Below are positions 34,251 to 43,285 of a stretch of DNA of 64,000 nt, piece after piece. Each line of letters begins with the position of its first letter. The stretch's first letter is position 1. The notes below the pieces were generated by a model. It saw only the letters and a program-made list of their open reading frames with translations, searched no databases and was not told where the DNA came from. The DNA is from Sporomusaceae bacterium (lineage in GTDB: Bacteria > Bacillota > Negativicutes > Sporomusales > UBA7701). The translations under genes were made by a program, and so were the position numbers. The stretch is taken from NCBI GenBank assembly GCA_031460455.1, contig JAVKTQ010000009.1:85833-149832 (forward strand), in the 5' to 3' direction.

Positions 34251-36875
34251 CTACTTGGCTTCCGCCCAGTTTTTCCCGAACTTGATATCGGTCGTCAGCG
34301 GCACCGCCAGGCTCGCCGTGCCTTCCATCGCCTCGCGGACGATCGCCGCCGCCCTGTCCCGCTCCGCCGCCGTCACCTCCAGCACCAGCTCGTCGTGCAC
34401 CTGCAGCAGCACGCGGCTCTTCAGCCCGGCGTCCTTCAGGCGGCGGCAGACCTCCACCATCGCCTTCTTGATAACATCCGCAGCCGTCCCCTGGATCGGC
34501 GTATTCATCGCCGTCCGTTCGGCGAACGACCGCTGGTTGAAATTCGTGCTGTTGATCTCCGGCAGATAACGCCGCCGGCCGAACATCGTCGTCACATAGC
34601 CCTTCGCGTGGGCGCCCGCGATCATTTCGTCGATATAGCGCTTCACCCCCGGATAGCGGGCGAAATAACTGTCGATATACTCCCCGGCCTCCTTGCGGCT
34701 CACGCCCAGGCCCTGCGACAGGCCGTAATCGCTGATGCCGTACACAATGCCGAAATTCACCGCCTTGGCCCGCGAGCGCATCAGCGGCGTCACCGCCGCC
34801 TCGCTCACCCCGAACACCTCGGCCGCCGTCGCCGTATGGATATCCTTGCCCACCCGGAAAGCCTCGATGAGCCCGGCGTCTCCCGACATATGGGCGAGGA
34901 TCCTCAGCTCGATCTGCGAATAATCGGCCGACAGCAGCATATCGTAACCCGCGTCCGGCACGAACAGCTCGCGGATCTTACGGCCCGCGTCCGTACGGAC
35001 GGGGATATTCTGCAAATTGGGGTCCGAGCTCGACAGCCGGCCCGTCGCCGTGACCGTCTGGTTGAAACTCGTGTGCACCCGGCCGCTCGCCGGATTCACC
35101 AGCGCCGCCATCCCGTCCAGATAAGTCGACTTCAGCTTGGTCAGCACCCGGTACTCCAGCAGCTTATCGATCAACGGGTGCTCGCCCGCCAGCTTCTCCA
35201 GCACCTCGGCGTCGGTCGAATACCCCGTCTTCGTCTTCTTCAGCACCGGCAGCTTCAGCTTTTCGAACAAAATCACGCCAAGCTGCTTCGTCGAATTGAC
35301 ATTGAACTCCTCGCCGGCGATCTGGTAAATATCGGCCAGCAGGCCTTCCACCTTGCGGCCGATCTCGCCCGCCATCACGGCCAGGCCCGCCGTATCCACC
35401 TTTATGCCTGTCTGCTCCATAACCGCCAGCACCTCGACCAGCGGCAGCTCAATATCGTAATACAGCCTGTCCACGGCCGCCTCAGTCAGCAGCCTGTCCA
35501 GGACCGGCTTCAGCTCGCCCGATGCCGCCGCGGCCCACGCCGCGTAATCCGGGTGGCTGCGCCACTCCTTCTCCGGCCACGCCGCCGCCTTCCCCAGATA
35601 CCGTTCCGACAGCCCCGTCAGCGGATAATCGCTCGCCGTCGGATCGAGGAGATACGCGGCCAGGAAAACGTCGAACGTCAGCCCCGCCAGCGGCTTCCCG
35701 GCCGTCAGGCACGCGCTCGTCAGCGTCTTGCCGTCATAAGTTATCTTGCCCACATTCGCGTCCGCCAACAGCGCGAGCACCTCGCCCCAGCCCTCCGTCC
35801 CGGCCGGGACGAAAGCCGTGCGGCCCCCCGCCGCCATCCCGAGGCCCGCGAACGTCACCTCCGGCACCTGGCCGTCCGTCACCGCGTGGCAGCGCAGCAG
35901 CCCCTCGCTGCGGGCGGCGGCCACAAGCTCCGCCACCAGCGCCGGCCTGTCCGCCACCGGCGCGGGCGGCGGCGCGGTAGGCCCGGCGGCCTCGGCCGCC
36001 CCGGCGCCGGGGAATATGCTGTCCAGCTTGGCCAGCAAGCTCTTGAACTCGAACTTCGTAAACAGCTCCCGCACCTTCGCCGCATCGGGCGCCGGCGTAT
36101 AATCCTCAGGCGCGTCCGGCAGCGGCATATTGCACTCGATCGTCGCCAGCTTCTTCGACAGCACCGCCAGCGCCGCGTTCTCGCGCAGCTTCTCCTGCAG
36201 CTTCGCCCCCGGCGCCTTATCTATATTCGCCAGCAGATTCTCCACCGACCCGAACTCGGCGATCAGCTTCGTAGCCGTCTTCTCGCCCACCCCCGGCACC
36301 CCGGGGATGTTATCCGACGCATCGCCCATCAGGCCTTTCAGATCGACCACCTGCTCCGGCGTCACCCCATAATGGGCATACAGCGCCTCGCGGTCATAAA
36401 GCGCCATCTCCGAAATCCCTTTGCGGGTCAGCATCACCTTCGTCGCCGGGCCGATCAGCTGCAGCGCGTCGCGGTCGCCGGTCACGATGATCACCTCATA
36501 GCCGCCCTTCGCCGCGCGGCAGGCCAGCGTGCCGATAATATCGTCCGCCTCGAAGCCCGCCTCCTCCAGCACCGCGATCCCCATCGCCGCCAGCAGCTCC
36601 CGCACCAGCGGGAACTGCTCGGCCAGCTCGGTCGGCGTCGCCTTGCGCTGCGCCTTATACTCCGCATACTGTTCGTTGCGGAACGTCACCCGCCCCTTGT
36701 CGAAAGCCACCGCCACCGCGTCCGGCTTCACATCCGCCAGCAGCTTCACCAGCATCATCGTAAACCCGTACGCCGCGTTCGTATACTGTCCGGCCGCCGT
36801 CGCCAGCAGCGGCAGCGCGTAAAACGCCCGGTGCACCAGGCTGCTGCCGTCGATTATCACAAACTTACCGGACAT
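34251..36875 (-). CDS. polA: DNA polymerase I
   Basis: 874 residues. The N-terminal 5'-3' exonuclease (FVIIDGSSLVHRAF, AVAFDKGRVTFRNE, GLMGDASDNIPGVPGVGEKT) and the C-terminal polymerase domain (LLSADYSQIELRILAHMSGD, RAKAVNFGIVYGISDYG, LLQVHDELVLEV) are complete. The middle 3'-5' exonuclease domain has the fold-level sequence but I find no DxE, N...D or YxxxD motifs, so proofreading is probably absent, as in many Bacillota. The ATG at 36875 follows AGGTGG. First gene of the polA-mutM-coaE-slt cluster. Confidence 0.97.
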   Translation of the reverse strand: MSGKFVIIDGSSLVHRAFYALPLLATAAGQYTNAAYGFTMMLVKLLADVKPDAVAVAFDKGRVTFRNEQYAEYKAQRKATPTELAEQFPLVRELLAAMGIAVLEEAGFEADDIIGTLACRAAKGGYEVIIVTGDRDALQLIGPATKVMLTRKGISEMALYDREALYAHYGVTPEQVVDLKGLMGDASDNIPGVPGVGEKTATKLIAEFGSVENLLANIDKAPGAKLQEKLRENAALAVLSKKLATIECNMPLPDAPEDYTPAPDAAKVRELFTKFEFKSLLAKLDSIFPGAGAAEAAGPTAPPPAPVADRPALVAELVAAARSEGLLRCHAVTDGQVPEVTFAGLGMAAGGRTAFVPAGTEGWGEVLALLADANVGKITYDGKTLTSACLTAGKPLAGLTFDVFLAAYLLDPTASDYPLTGLSERYLGKAAAWPEKEWRSHPDYAAWAAAASGELKPVLDRLLTEAAVDRLYYDIELPLVEVLAVMEQTGIKVDTAGLAVMAGEIGRKVEGLLADIYQIAGEEFNVNSTKQLGVILFEKLKLPVLKKTKTGYSTDAEVLEKLAGEHPLIDKLLEYRVLTKLKSTYLDGMAALVNPASGRVHTSFNQTVTATGRLSSSDPNLQNIPVRTDAGRKIRELFVPDAGYDMLLSADYSQIELRILAHMSGDAGLIEAFRVGKDIHTATAAEVFGVSEAAVTPLMRSRAKAVNFGIVYGISDYGLSQGLGVSRKEAGEYIDSYFARYPGVKRYIDEMIAGAHAKGYVTTMFGRRRYLPEINSTNFNQRSFAERTAMNTPIQGTAADVIKKAMVEVCRRLKDAGLKSRVLLQVHDELVLEVTAAERDRAAAIVREAMEGTASLAVPLTTDIKFGKNWAEAK

Positions 36876-36980
36876 AAAAAACACCACCTGTAAACATCAT
36901 TAGCTTAACTGTTATAGTATTGGCTAGTCCCCCACAAATCCCTCTCTGATTTCCCGCTCCTGAATCTTTAATCTAACAAA

Positions 36981-37010
36981 ACCAAAAGGCGGGAACTAAT
37001 CGTTCCCGCC
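36981..37010 (-). terminator. Hairpin at the end of the L,D-transpeptidase gene
   Basis: GGCGGGAAC pairs with GTTCCCGCC and spans the TAG stop; a short TTTTGG follows on the minus strand. Moderate terminator. Confidence 0.6.
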
Positions 37011-38225
37011 CTTCTCTATGAACGGATAAGTCAATTCTACGCTCCGCGCCTCCTGATTCCAGTACACATACGCCCCGAACACGTCGTAAACCTTCGTCAG
37101 TTGGATATACGGCGCCCCGCCGACCAGTACCGCCGGCGCCTTCGTCCCCTGCACGCTCAGCGCCCCGTCCGCCTCCTGCGCCACCTTCCGGCCGAGAGCC
37201 TCCGCAACCGCCGTCACCGGCACCGCCAGCACGCCCTCCACCACCTGCACGTCGCCCGCCAGCGGCCGGCCGTTCAGGAACAGGCTCACCACATCGACCG
37301 CCAGCACATTCTCCTCCTCGCGGAAAACCTGCTGCCCGCCGAACAGCGCGTGGGCATCGGCGGCCGCCAGATAAACCCGCTCGCCGATCACCGTCCCCGG
37401 CACCGCCCGTTTCGCCCCCCGCGCCAGCCGCCCGCCCTCGTCCCAGGCCACGCCCGCGCCGAGCGCCGCGGCCACCGGCCACAGCGGCACATACATAACC
37501 CCCTTCAGCGTCACCGCCCGCTCCACCAGCGTCTTGCCGTTAACCCGCACATTGTGGACGCGGGCGAACACCACCTGCCGGTCGGCCTCCTCGGCGACCA
37601 TCGCCGCTATCTCCCCGTCAGTCAGCAGATCGCCCAGGCCGCGGGCGGCGAGGGCATCCCGCACCTCGCCCGCCGTCAGCCCATGCCAGCCGTAGATATC
37701 GGGATAAACCCCCAGCGAAACCTCCCCGTTGCTCTCCACCCTGATCTTGAACCGTTCGTAAGTCACCCTCACAGGCGTCCCGTAAGGCGCCACCTCGTAA
37801 AGCTCCTCCACATCCGCCTCGTGCATCCGGATGCACCCGTTCGACACGGCCAGGCCGATCGCCCAAGGGGCGTTGGTGCCGTGGATGCCGTACAGCGGCG
37901 CGAACCCCATCCAGCGGTACCCCAGCGGATTATGCGGTCCCGAAGGAACCACCTCCCCTGTGCGGGGAGGAAACCACCACGGATCCACCTCCTTCTCGAA
38001 AATCGCGAAACTGCCGAGCGGCGACGGCGTCGACGGCTTGCCGATCGCGACCGGATATGTCTTCACCAACGTGCCGCCCGCGAAAAACTCCAGCGTCCTG
38101 CTGGGCAGATTGAGCACAATGCTCGGCGACGCCAGATCGGGATTCAGCCTGGCGGCCGCCGGCGCCAGGCAAACGAAAAAAACCAGCGCGGCCAGCACCG
38201 CCACACGCGACAAAGCCAAGGACAT
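36996..38225 (-). CDS. L,D-transpeptidase with copper-amine-oxidase-like C-terminal domains
   Basis: 409 residues. A signal peptide (to about residue 25) is followed by a YkuD domain: VLNLPSRTLEFFAGG, TPSPLGSFAIFEK, and the catalytic motif HGT at 115-117 with Cys131 in SNGCIRMH. It forms 3-3 cross-links in peptidoglycan or attaches wall proteins. After residue 215 come two stretches like the copper amine oxidase N-terminal domain (VRVNGKTLVERAV, FLNGRPLAGDVQVVEG), often found in cell-surface proteins. The ATG at 38225 is close to GGAAGGG; a TTG at 38219 is better spaced. A hairpin overlaps the stop codon. Confidence 0.9.
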   Translation of the reverse strand: MSLALSRVAVLAALVFFVCLAPAAARLNPDLASPSIVLNLPSRTLEFFAGGTLVKTYPVAIGKPSTPSPLGSFAIFEKEVDPWWFPPRTGEVVPSGPHNPLGYRWMGFAPLYGIHGTNAPWAIGLAVSNGCIRMHEADVEELYEVAPYGTPVRVTYERFKIRVESNGEVSLGVYPDIYGWHGLTAGEVRDALAARGLGDLLTDGEIAAMVAEEADRQVVFARVHNVRVNGKTLVERAVTLKGVMYVPLWPVAAALGAGVAWDEGGRLARGAKRAVPGTVIGERVYLAAADAHALFGGQQVFREEENVLAVDVVSLFLNGRPLAGDVQVVEGVLAVPVTAVAEALGRKVAQEADGALSVQGTKAPAVLVGGAPYIQLTKVYDVFGAYVYWNQEARSVELTYPFIEKGGND

Positions 38226-38242
38226 CCCTTCCTAAGAGTTAG

Positions 38243-38266
38243 TGACCGCTAACAATGACCACTAAC
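38243..38266. repeat. Tandem 11-bp direct repeat upstream of the L,D-transpeptidase gene
   Basis: TGACCGCTAAC and TGACCACTAAC are separated by AA; a preceding AGTTAG also makes an outer inverted repeat AGTTAGTG/CACTAACT. It lies about 18-41 bases before the start codon, where an operator could block translation or transcription. Confidence 0.5.
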
Positions 38267-38317
38267 TTTATATGAAGGTATCCTTGGCCTATATTCCATA
38301 TTTGGGTCGTTCAGAGC

Positions 38318-39569
38318 TCATTGCAGATTCAAAATCTGCTGATGCGCGCCGGCCATCCGTCTCCTCCGGTTGTCGAAGATCGGCAGATACACGTGCACCT
38401 TCGTGCCCGTCTTCTCGTCCGAACTGACGTTGATAAAGCCGCCGTGCTCGGTAACGATCCGGTGGGCGGTCGGCAAGCCCAGCCCAATCCGGTCGAGCTT
38501 CGTGCTGTAGAAAGGCTCGAACACCCTCGACAACAACTGCGGCCCCACCCCGACACCCGTATCGGCGATTGCCGCCACCAGCATATTAAGCTCCGCGTTC
38601 AGCCACGACCGGATCGTCAGCGTCCCCTGCTCCGGCATCGCCTCCATCGCGTTCTGCAGGATATTCACCATCGCCTGCTTCAGCAGATTGCCGTCGGCGG
38701 TCAGCGTCGGCAACCCCTCGGCAAGGTGCTTGTCGATCGCCACATTCTCCCCGCCCATCTGCTTAAAAACCAGCATCAGCGCTTCCTCCAGCAGCCTGTT
38801 CACATTCACCCCCGGCGACCTGCTGACTGGCGGCTTGGCGAACAGCACCAGCTCCTTCACCACATTGTTGATATACGAAACTTCCCCCAGCAGCATCTCC
38901 AGCACCTCGCGGCGCACACTGCAGCGGTCGTCCTCCACCCTGTTCATCATTACCTGCAGATACCCGCTCAGCGTCGTCAGCGGCGCACGCACGTGATGGG
39001 CTATTCCCGCCGCCAGTTCCCCGAGCGACATCAGCATCTGCGTCGTCTGAATCTGCTTCAGCGTCGCCTTCAGCGCCGAAATATCCTGCACAATGACAAT
39101 GACCCCGTTCACCCCGCCGCCGCTGTCGCGCAGCTTGAGGCTGTCCACATGGACGAAAGCCGCCTGTTCGTGCATGGCCAGTTTGACGTTCGCGGCATAA
39201 AAATCCTCATATTCGGACACGGCGAACGTCTTCAGAAACTTCTCGCCGCAGTGCCGGAAAGCCTCGTCGGCCCGCTTGCCAAGGACCTCCGACCGTTCCA
39301 GGCTGAAAATTCGCTCCGCCTCGCGGTTGAGATTCTTGACCTGCAGCATCGCGTCAAGATGCATAATCCCCGCTTTGCCGGTTTCGAAAAAATCGCCGAA
39401 ATCCTCTTCCCGGCCCAGATAAACGACCTTGTTGTCCCAGGCTTCTGCCGAATACACCGACCAGTCAACCCCTTTGTAACGTTGCTTGTCCAAGTCATAA
39501 ATATCATTCTTGTAAGTATTTGTATTTCCTGCCTTCGACCAGCAAATTGTTTTCGTAAAAAAACGACAT
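38318..39569 (-). CDS. PAS-domain sensor histidine kinase, apparent +1 frameshift near the start
   Basis: Cytoplasmic kinase with a PAS domain (FETGKAGIMHLDAMLQVKNL), a HisKA box GIAHHVRAPLTTLSGYLQ, an N box NILQNAMEAMPEQG, a G box IADTGVGVGP and FEPFYSTKLDRIGLGL. This is the layout of sporulation-type orphan kinases. The ATG at 39569 has GGGAGG at a good distance but its frame (MSFFYENNLLVEG...) meets TGA at 39506-39504. Skipping one base there joins the kinase frame smoothly (LQE to DIYDLDKQRY), giving about 416 residues. A GTG at 39610 opens the kinase frame without a ribosome site and at the predicted transcription start. No response regulator is adjacent, which suits phosphorelay input. 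Confidence 0.8.
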
Positions 39570-39617
39570 AATATTCGCCTCCCATCGCGGCAATTTGTGC
39601 AAATAATCACATAAACC

Positions 39618-39646
39618 CTTATAAATACAGGAAATAATCACAATAA
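39618..39646 (-). promoter_or_regulatory. Putative promoter of the PAS kinase gene
   Basis: TTATTG (39646-39641), 17 bp, TATAAG (39623-39618) on the minus strand. The start would fall near 39611, leaving a leader of about 40 bases to the ATG at 39569. Confidence 0.45.
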
Positions 39647-39659
39647 TTACCCACTTTAA

Positions 39660-39758
39660 TTCGACATAACACGTATATCATTCGCCATTATTCGACGTTA
39701 TTCAACACAACATCGTCCATCGCCCTTTTTCATGCGCCTCCCCGCGCACCATTCGACA
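39660..39758 (-). promoter_or_regulatory. Cluster of Spo0A-box-like heptamers
   Basis: The minus strand carries TGTCGAA at 39666-39660 and 39758-39752 (exact 0A boxes), TGGCGAA at 39687-39681 (fits TGNCGAA), and one-mismatch copies CGTCGAA at 39697-39691 and TGTTGAA at 39707-39701. Three of them are spaced exactly 10 bp apart, one helical turn. Confidence 0.55.
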
Positions 39759-39807
39759 AAAGCTGCCGATAAAGTACAAGGGCTCAGCCATCGCCGAGCC
39801 CCCCTCG

Positions 39808-40170
39808 TCATCCCCCGATATACTTCTGCCGGAAATACCCCGGATCGATCCCGTCCGGCACCACCGCGTGGAACCGCAGCCACTCGCTGCCGCCCACCTC
39901 CTTCGACAGCAGATACGTCTTCACCGGAAAATCGCGGTCGTCGACAAACATCAGCTCGTCGGTATCGAGCGCCTCCTCCATATCGTCGCGGGAAAAATCC
40001 TCGCTGTAAAAATACTGATCCACCGACAGCAGGCTGCCGTCGTCGTCATAAACCGCCCCGAAATACACCGCCCCGCAGTCCACCGTAAACTCGTACTCGC
40101 CCGTCACCGCCGGCGCGCGGCTATCGAGGAAAACCCCGCTCACCGGCACCCGGCTCATCTTCATGCTCAT
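39808..40170 (-). CDS. Acidic protein of unknown function
   Basis: 120 residues, strongly acidic in the middle (YFYSEDFSRDDMEEALDTDELMFVDD), no signal peptide or membrane helix. No family recognised. The ATG at 40170 follows GGAGGGGCCAGG. It lies 55 bases after sbcC in the same direction and might be its last co-transcribed gene. Confidence 0.65.
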   Translation of the reverse strand: MSMKMSRVPVSGVFLDSRAPAVTGEYEFTVDCGAVYFGAVYDDDGSLLSVDQYFYSEDFSRDDMEEALDTDELMFVDDRDFPVKTYLLSKEVGGSEWLRFHAVVPDGIDPGYFRQKYIGG

Positions 40171-40225
40171 CCTGGCCCCTCCTTTGCTACAGCAAATTAT
40201 GGCCGGATTCTCCCCCTCTTATGCA

Positions 40226-43200
40226 TCACACGCTCCAGCGCGTAGTGCTGCCGCGGTCGGTCGGCACGATCTCCAGCCGCGCCTCGATACGCTCCTTCAG
40301 CTCAGGCACATGGGAAATAATCCCCACAAGCCGCCCGCTCGTCTGCAGCTCCACCAGCGCCTGCATCGCCATATCCAGAGCCTCCGGGTCCAGCATCCCG
40401 AACCCCTCGTCCACGAAAATCGTGTCAAGGTACACCCCCCCGGAATAACCCTGCACAACATCGGCCAGACCGAGAGCCAGCGCCAGCGACGCCAGGAAAG
40501 TCTCCCCGCCGCTCAGCGTCGCCACATGGCGGGCCACCCCCGTCCACGCGTCCTCGATCTCGATATCCAGCCCACCGGCCATCCCTTTATGGAGCGGGTC
40601 GTCCATCCGCCGCAGCGCATAGCGCCCGCGGCTCATTTTTTTCAGCCGCGCGTTCGCCACCCCCGTCACCTCATCCAGCAGCGCCTGCAGTACAAAGCGG
40701 TGGAAACTCACCCGCAGCGGATTCTGCCCGTTCGCCACCTGCGCCAGGCGGCCCAGCACCGCGTACTCCGCCTCGCGGGCCGCCCTCTCCGCATCCATCG
40801 CCTTCAGCTGCTCTAGCCACCCCTGCTGCTTGCTCACGCCCTCCTGCAGCCTGGCCTGCTCGGCCACCATCGCCTCGCTCGCCGCCAGCGCCGCCGCCAC
40901 CGCAGCCTCCGCCGCCGCGACCTCCGGCCGCTCCAGGCCAGCCGTCGCCAGCTCCGCCTGTCGCACGCGGTCGCGGGCCACCGCCAGCGCCGCCTCATAC
41001 TCGGCCACCGTCCGCTCCAGCTCTCCGGCCGCCGCGTCCGTCCGGCCCGCGGCCGCGAAATCCGCCTCATCGGCAAACCCCGCTTCCGCCAGTCGCGCGG
41101 CGAACCGTTCCCGTTCCGCCGCCGCCTGAGCGCCGGCAGCCGCCATGCCCAGCCGCGCCGCCGTCAGGCCCGCGGCCAGCCCGCTCACCCGCGTCGCCGT
41201 ATCGGCCGCGGCCCGCTGCGCCCCTTCCCAGGCCAGATCCAGAGCGTCCCGGCGGGCCGTCGCGCGCGCCAGTTCCTCCTCCAGGCGGCCCGGCGCCCTC
41301 AGCTCGGCCGGCACCGCCTTCTCCCGCTCCGCCAGCACCGCCCGCGCCTCTCCGGCGGTCTCTCTGGCGGCCCTAGCCGCCGTCTCCGCCTCAGTCAGGC
41401 CCTTCTCGCGGTCGTCGGCCTCACGCTCATAAACAGCCAGTTGCTGCTCGCACCGCGCCAGCTCCGCCGCCGCCTGTCTCGCCTGCGCCAGCTCGGCGGC
41501 AGCCGCCCTGGCGGCCAGGCGCAGACTGTCCACGCTCTCCTGCGCCCGCTCGCCCACAAGCTCCCGGAGGTTATTGCCCCTCGCCGTCACCTCGCCCAGC
41601 GCCAGCGCCGCCTCCGTCAGCTCGGCGCGCCTGGCGGCCGCTTCCTCCTCCAGGCCGCGGACCGAAGCCTGCTCGGCCTCCAGCGCGGCCGTATCCGGCA
41701 CCTCCGCGGCAAAATGGGCGGGAGCCGGATGCTCAAGCGACCCGCACACCGGGCACGCCTCGCCGGGCGCCAGTTCCCGCGCCAGCCGCGCCGCCTGCCC
41801 CTGCCGCCACCTCCGGTCGGTCGCCGCGCAGCGTTCTCTCGCCGCCGCCAGCGCCTGCTCAAGCTCCGTCACCTTATCGGCAAGCTCCTTATGCCGGCGG
41901 GAAGTCGCCTGCCATTCGCCGCGCAGCGCCGTCAGCTGCTCGCAGTTGGCCACAAGCTCGGCGGCCTCCTTCGCGGCGTTCTCCAGCACCGGCGCCCTGA
42001 AAGCCCCGGCCAGCAGCCGTTCCCGCCGCTCCCGCGTCGTCGCCAGCCTGGCCGCGGCCTCCTCCCGGCCCTTCTTCAGTTCGTCGTAAGCGGCAGCCGC
42101 CGCTTTATCCTGCTCCGCCGCCGCCACGAGACCGGCGCGGGCCTGCGCAAGCTCATCCAGCCTGCCGCCCAGCGCCGCCAGCGCATTAACCGCCTCCGCC
42201 GCCGCCCGGCGCTCGCCCTCGCGCTGCCTCTCGGCCGTCAGCGCCGCATCGGCCCGTTCCTTATCGGCAGCAGCCGCCGCCAGCGCGCCTTCCGCCCCGG
42301 CCAGCGCCGCCGCCGCCTTCTCCTCCTCCCGGCCGCGCGTCGTCACCAGCGCCGCCAGCTCGGCCAGCAGCGCCGCCTGCCTCGCCCGCGCCAGCTCGCG
42401 GCGCGCCCCGTCCACCGTCGGCGCCTGCGCGTCCAGCCCCGCCAGAGCCTGCGCCGCCTTCTCCCGGTCGGCAAAAAGCTCCTCCAGCCTCCTGGCCGCC
42501 GCCAGCTTCTCCTGGGCGGTCCCGAGCGCCAGTCGCGCCTCCGCAGCTTCCGCCGTCAGCGCCAGCAGTCGCGCCGTATCGCCCGCCAGCCTCACCGTCA
42601 GCTCATCCGCCGACTCCGCCGCCGCCTCCTGCAGCAGCCAGTCCCGCCTGCGGGCCAGCTCCTTCGCCGCCTCCTCCACCGACCTCGCCGCCTGCTTGAA
42701 AAACTCCTCGATCCGGCGATACAGCTCAGTCTGAAAAAGCGTCGCCAAAATCTCCTCCCGCTCGGCCGACTTCGCCAGCAGCAGCCGGCGGAACTCGCCC
42801 TGAGGCAGCACAACCACCTGGCGGAACTGAGTATACTTAAACCCCAGCAGCCCCTCCAGCGTCTCAGTCACGCGGTCCGACCCGCTCGCCGCCACCGTGC
42901 CCTCATCATCCGCCGCCTGCCCCGTCCGCTTCCACAGCGTCGCCGCCGGCGGCAGCTTCGTCGTCCCCGTCCCGCGCCTCTTCAGCACCTCCTGCTCCGG
43001 CGCGCGGCGCACGCGGTACACCTCCGTCCCCAGCGCGAAATCGAACGTCACCTCCGTCGCCACCGACGGCTCCACATAATCGCTCCGCATCTGGCGGCCG
43101 TCCCGCTCCGCCCCGCTCGTCCTGCCGAACAGCGCGAAACACATCGCATCCAGGATCGTCGTCTTCCCCGCCCCCGTCGGACCGTGGATAAGAAACAGCG

Positions 43201-43285
43201 ACCTGTCCCCCAGGCGGCCGAAATCGACCCGCTCCGTCCCGGCGTAAGAGCCGAACGCCGTCATCGTAATCGCCAGCGGCTTCAT
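40226..43285 (-). CDS. sbcC: Exonuclease SbcC, SMC-like ATPase subunit
   Basis: 1019 residues. Rad50-like partner of SbcD; the complex opens and cuts DNA hairpins and processes double-strand ends. Walker A HGPTGAGKTTILDAMCFALF near residue 35, Q-loop FRQVVVLPQGEF, two long Ala/Glu-rich coiled coils, a zinc hook Cys-Pro-Val-Cys-Gly at 511-515, the signature LSGGETFLASLALAL, and Walker B IFVDEGFGMLD. The ATG overlaps the sbcD stop (ATGA) and is preceded by GGAGG. Confidence 0.96.
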   Translation of the reverse strand: MKPLAITMTAFGSYAGTERVDFGRLGDRSLFLIHGPTGAGKTTILDAMCFALFGRTSGAERDGRQMRSDYVEPSVATEVTFDFALGTEVYRVRRAPEQEVLKRRGTGTTKLPPAATLWKRTGQAADDEGTVAASGSDRVTETLEGLLGFKYTQFRQVVVLPQGEFRRLLLAKSAEREEILATLFQTELYRRIEEFFKQAARSVEEAAKELARRRDWLLQEAAAESADELTVRLAGDTARLLALTAEAAEARLALGTAQEKLAAARRLEELFADREKAAQALAGLDAQAPTVDGARRELARARQAALLAELAALVTTRGREEEKAAAALAGAEGALAAAAADKERADAALTAERQREGERRAAAEAVNALAALGGRLDELAQARAGLVAAAEQDKAAAAAYDELKKGREEAAARLATTRERRERLLAGAFRAPVLENAAKEAAELVANCEQLTALRGEWQATSRRHKELADKVTELEQALAAARERCAATDRRWRQGQAARLARELAPGEACPVCGSLEHPAPAHFAAEVPDTAALEAEQASVRGLEEEAAARRAELTEAALALGEVTARGNNLRELVGERAQESVDSLRLAARAAAAELAQARQAAAELARCEQQLAVYEREADDREKGLTEAETAARAARETAGEARAVLAEREKAVPAELRAPGRLEEELARATARRDALDLAWEGAQRAAADTATRVSGLAAGLTAARLGMAAAGAQAAAERERFAARLAEAGFADEADFAAAGRTDAAAGELERTVAEYEAALAVARDRVRQAELATAGLERPEVAAAEAAVAAALAASEAMVAEQARLQEGVSKQQGWLEQLKAMDAERAAREAEYAVLGRLAQVANGQNPLRVSFHRFVLQALLDEVTGVANARLKKMSRGRYALRRMDDPLHKGMAGGLDIEIEDAWTGVARHVATLSGGETFLASLALALGLADVVQGYSGGVYLDTIFVDEGFGMLDPEALDMAMQALVELQTSGRLVGIISHVPELKERIEARLEIVPTDRGSTTRWSV

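Noticed and set aside
34062..36893. 943-codon plus-strand frame antisense to polA and part of mutM
   Set aside because: Low-complexity Arg/His/Gln-rich translation with no domains; a shadow of polA codon bias.
39698..39883. 61-codon frame upstream of the PAS kinase
   Set aside because: Overlaps the gene at 39808 and the Spo0A-box region; composition and position do not support translation.
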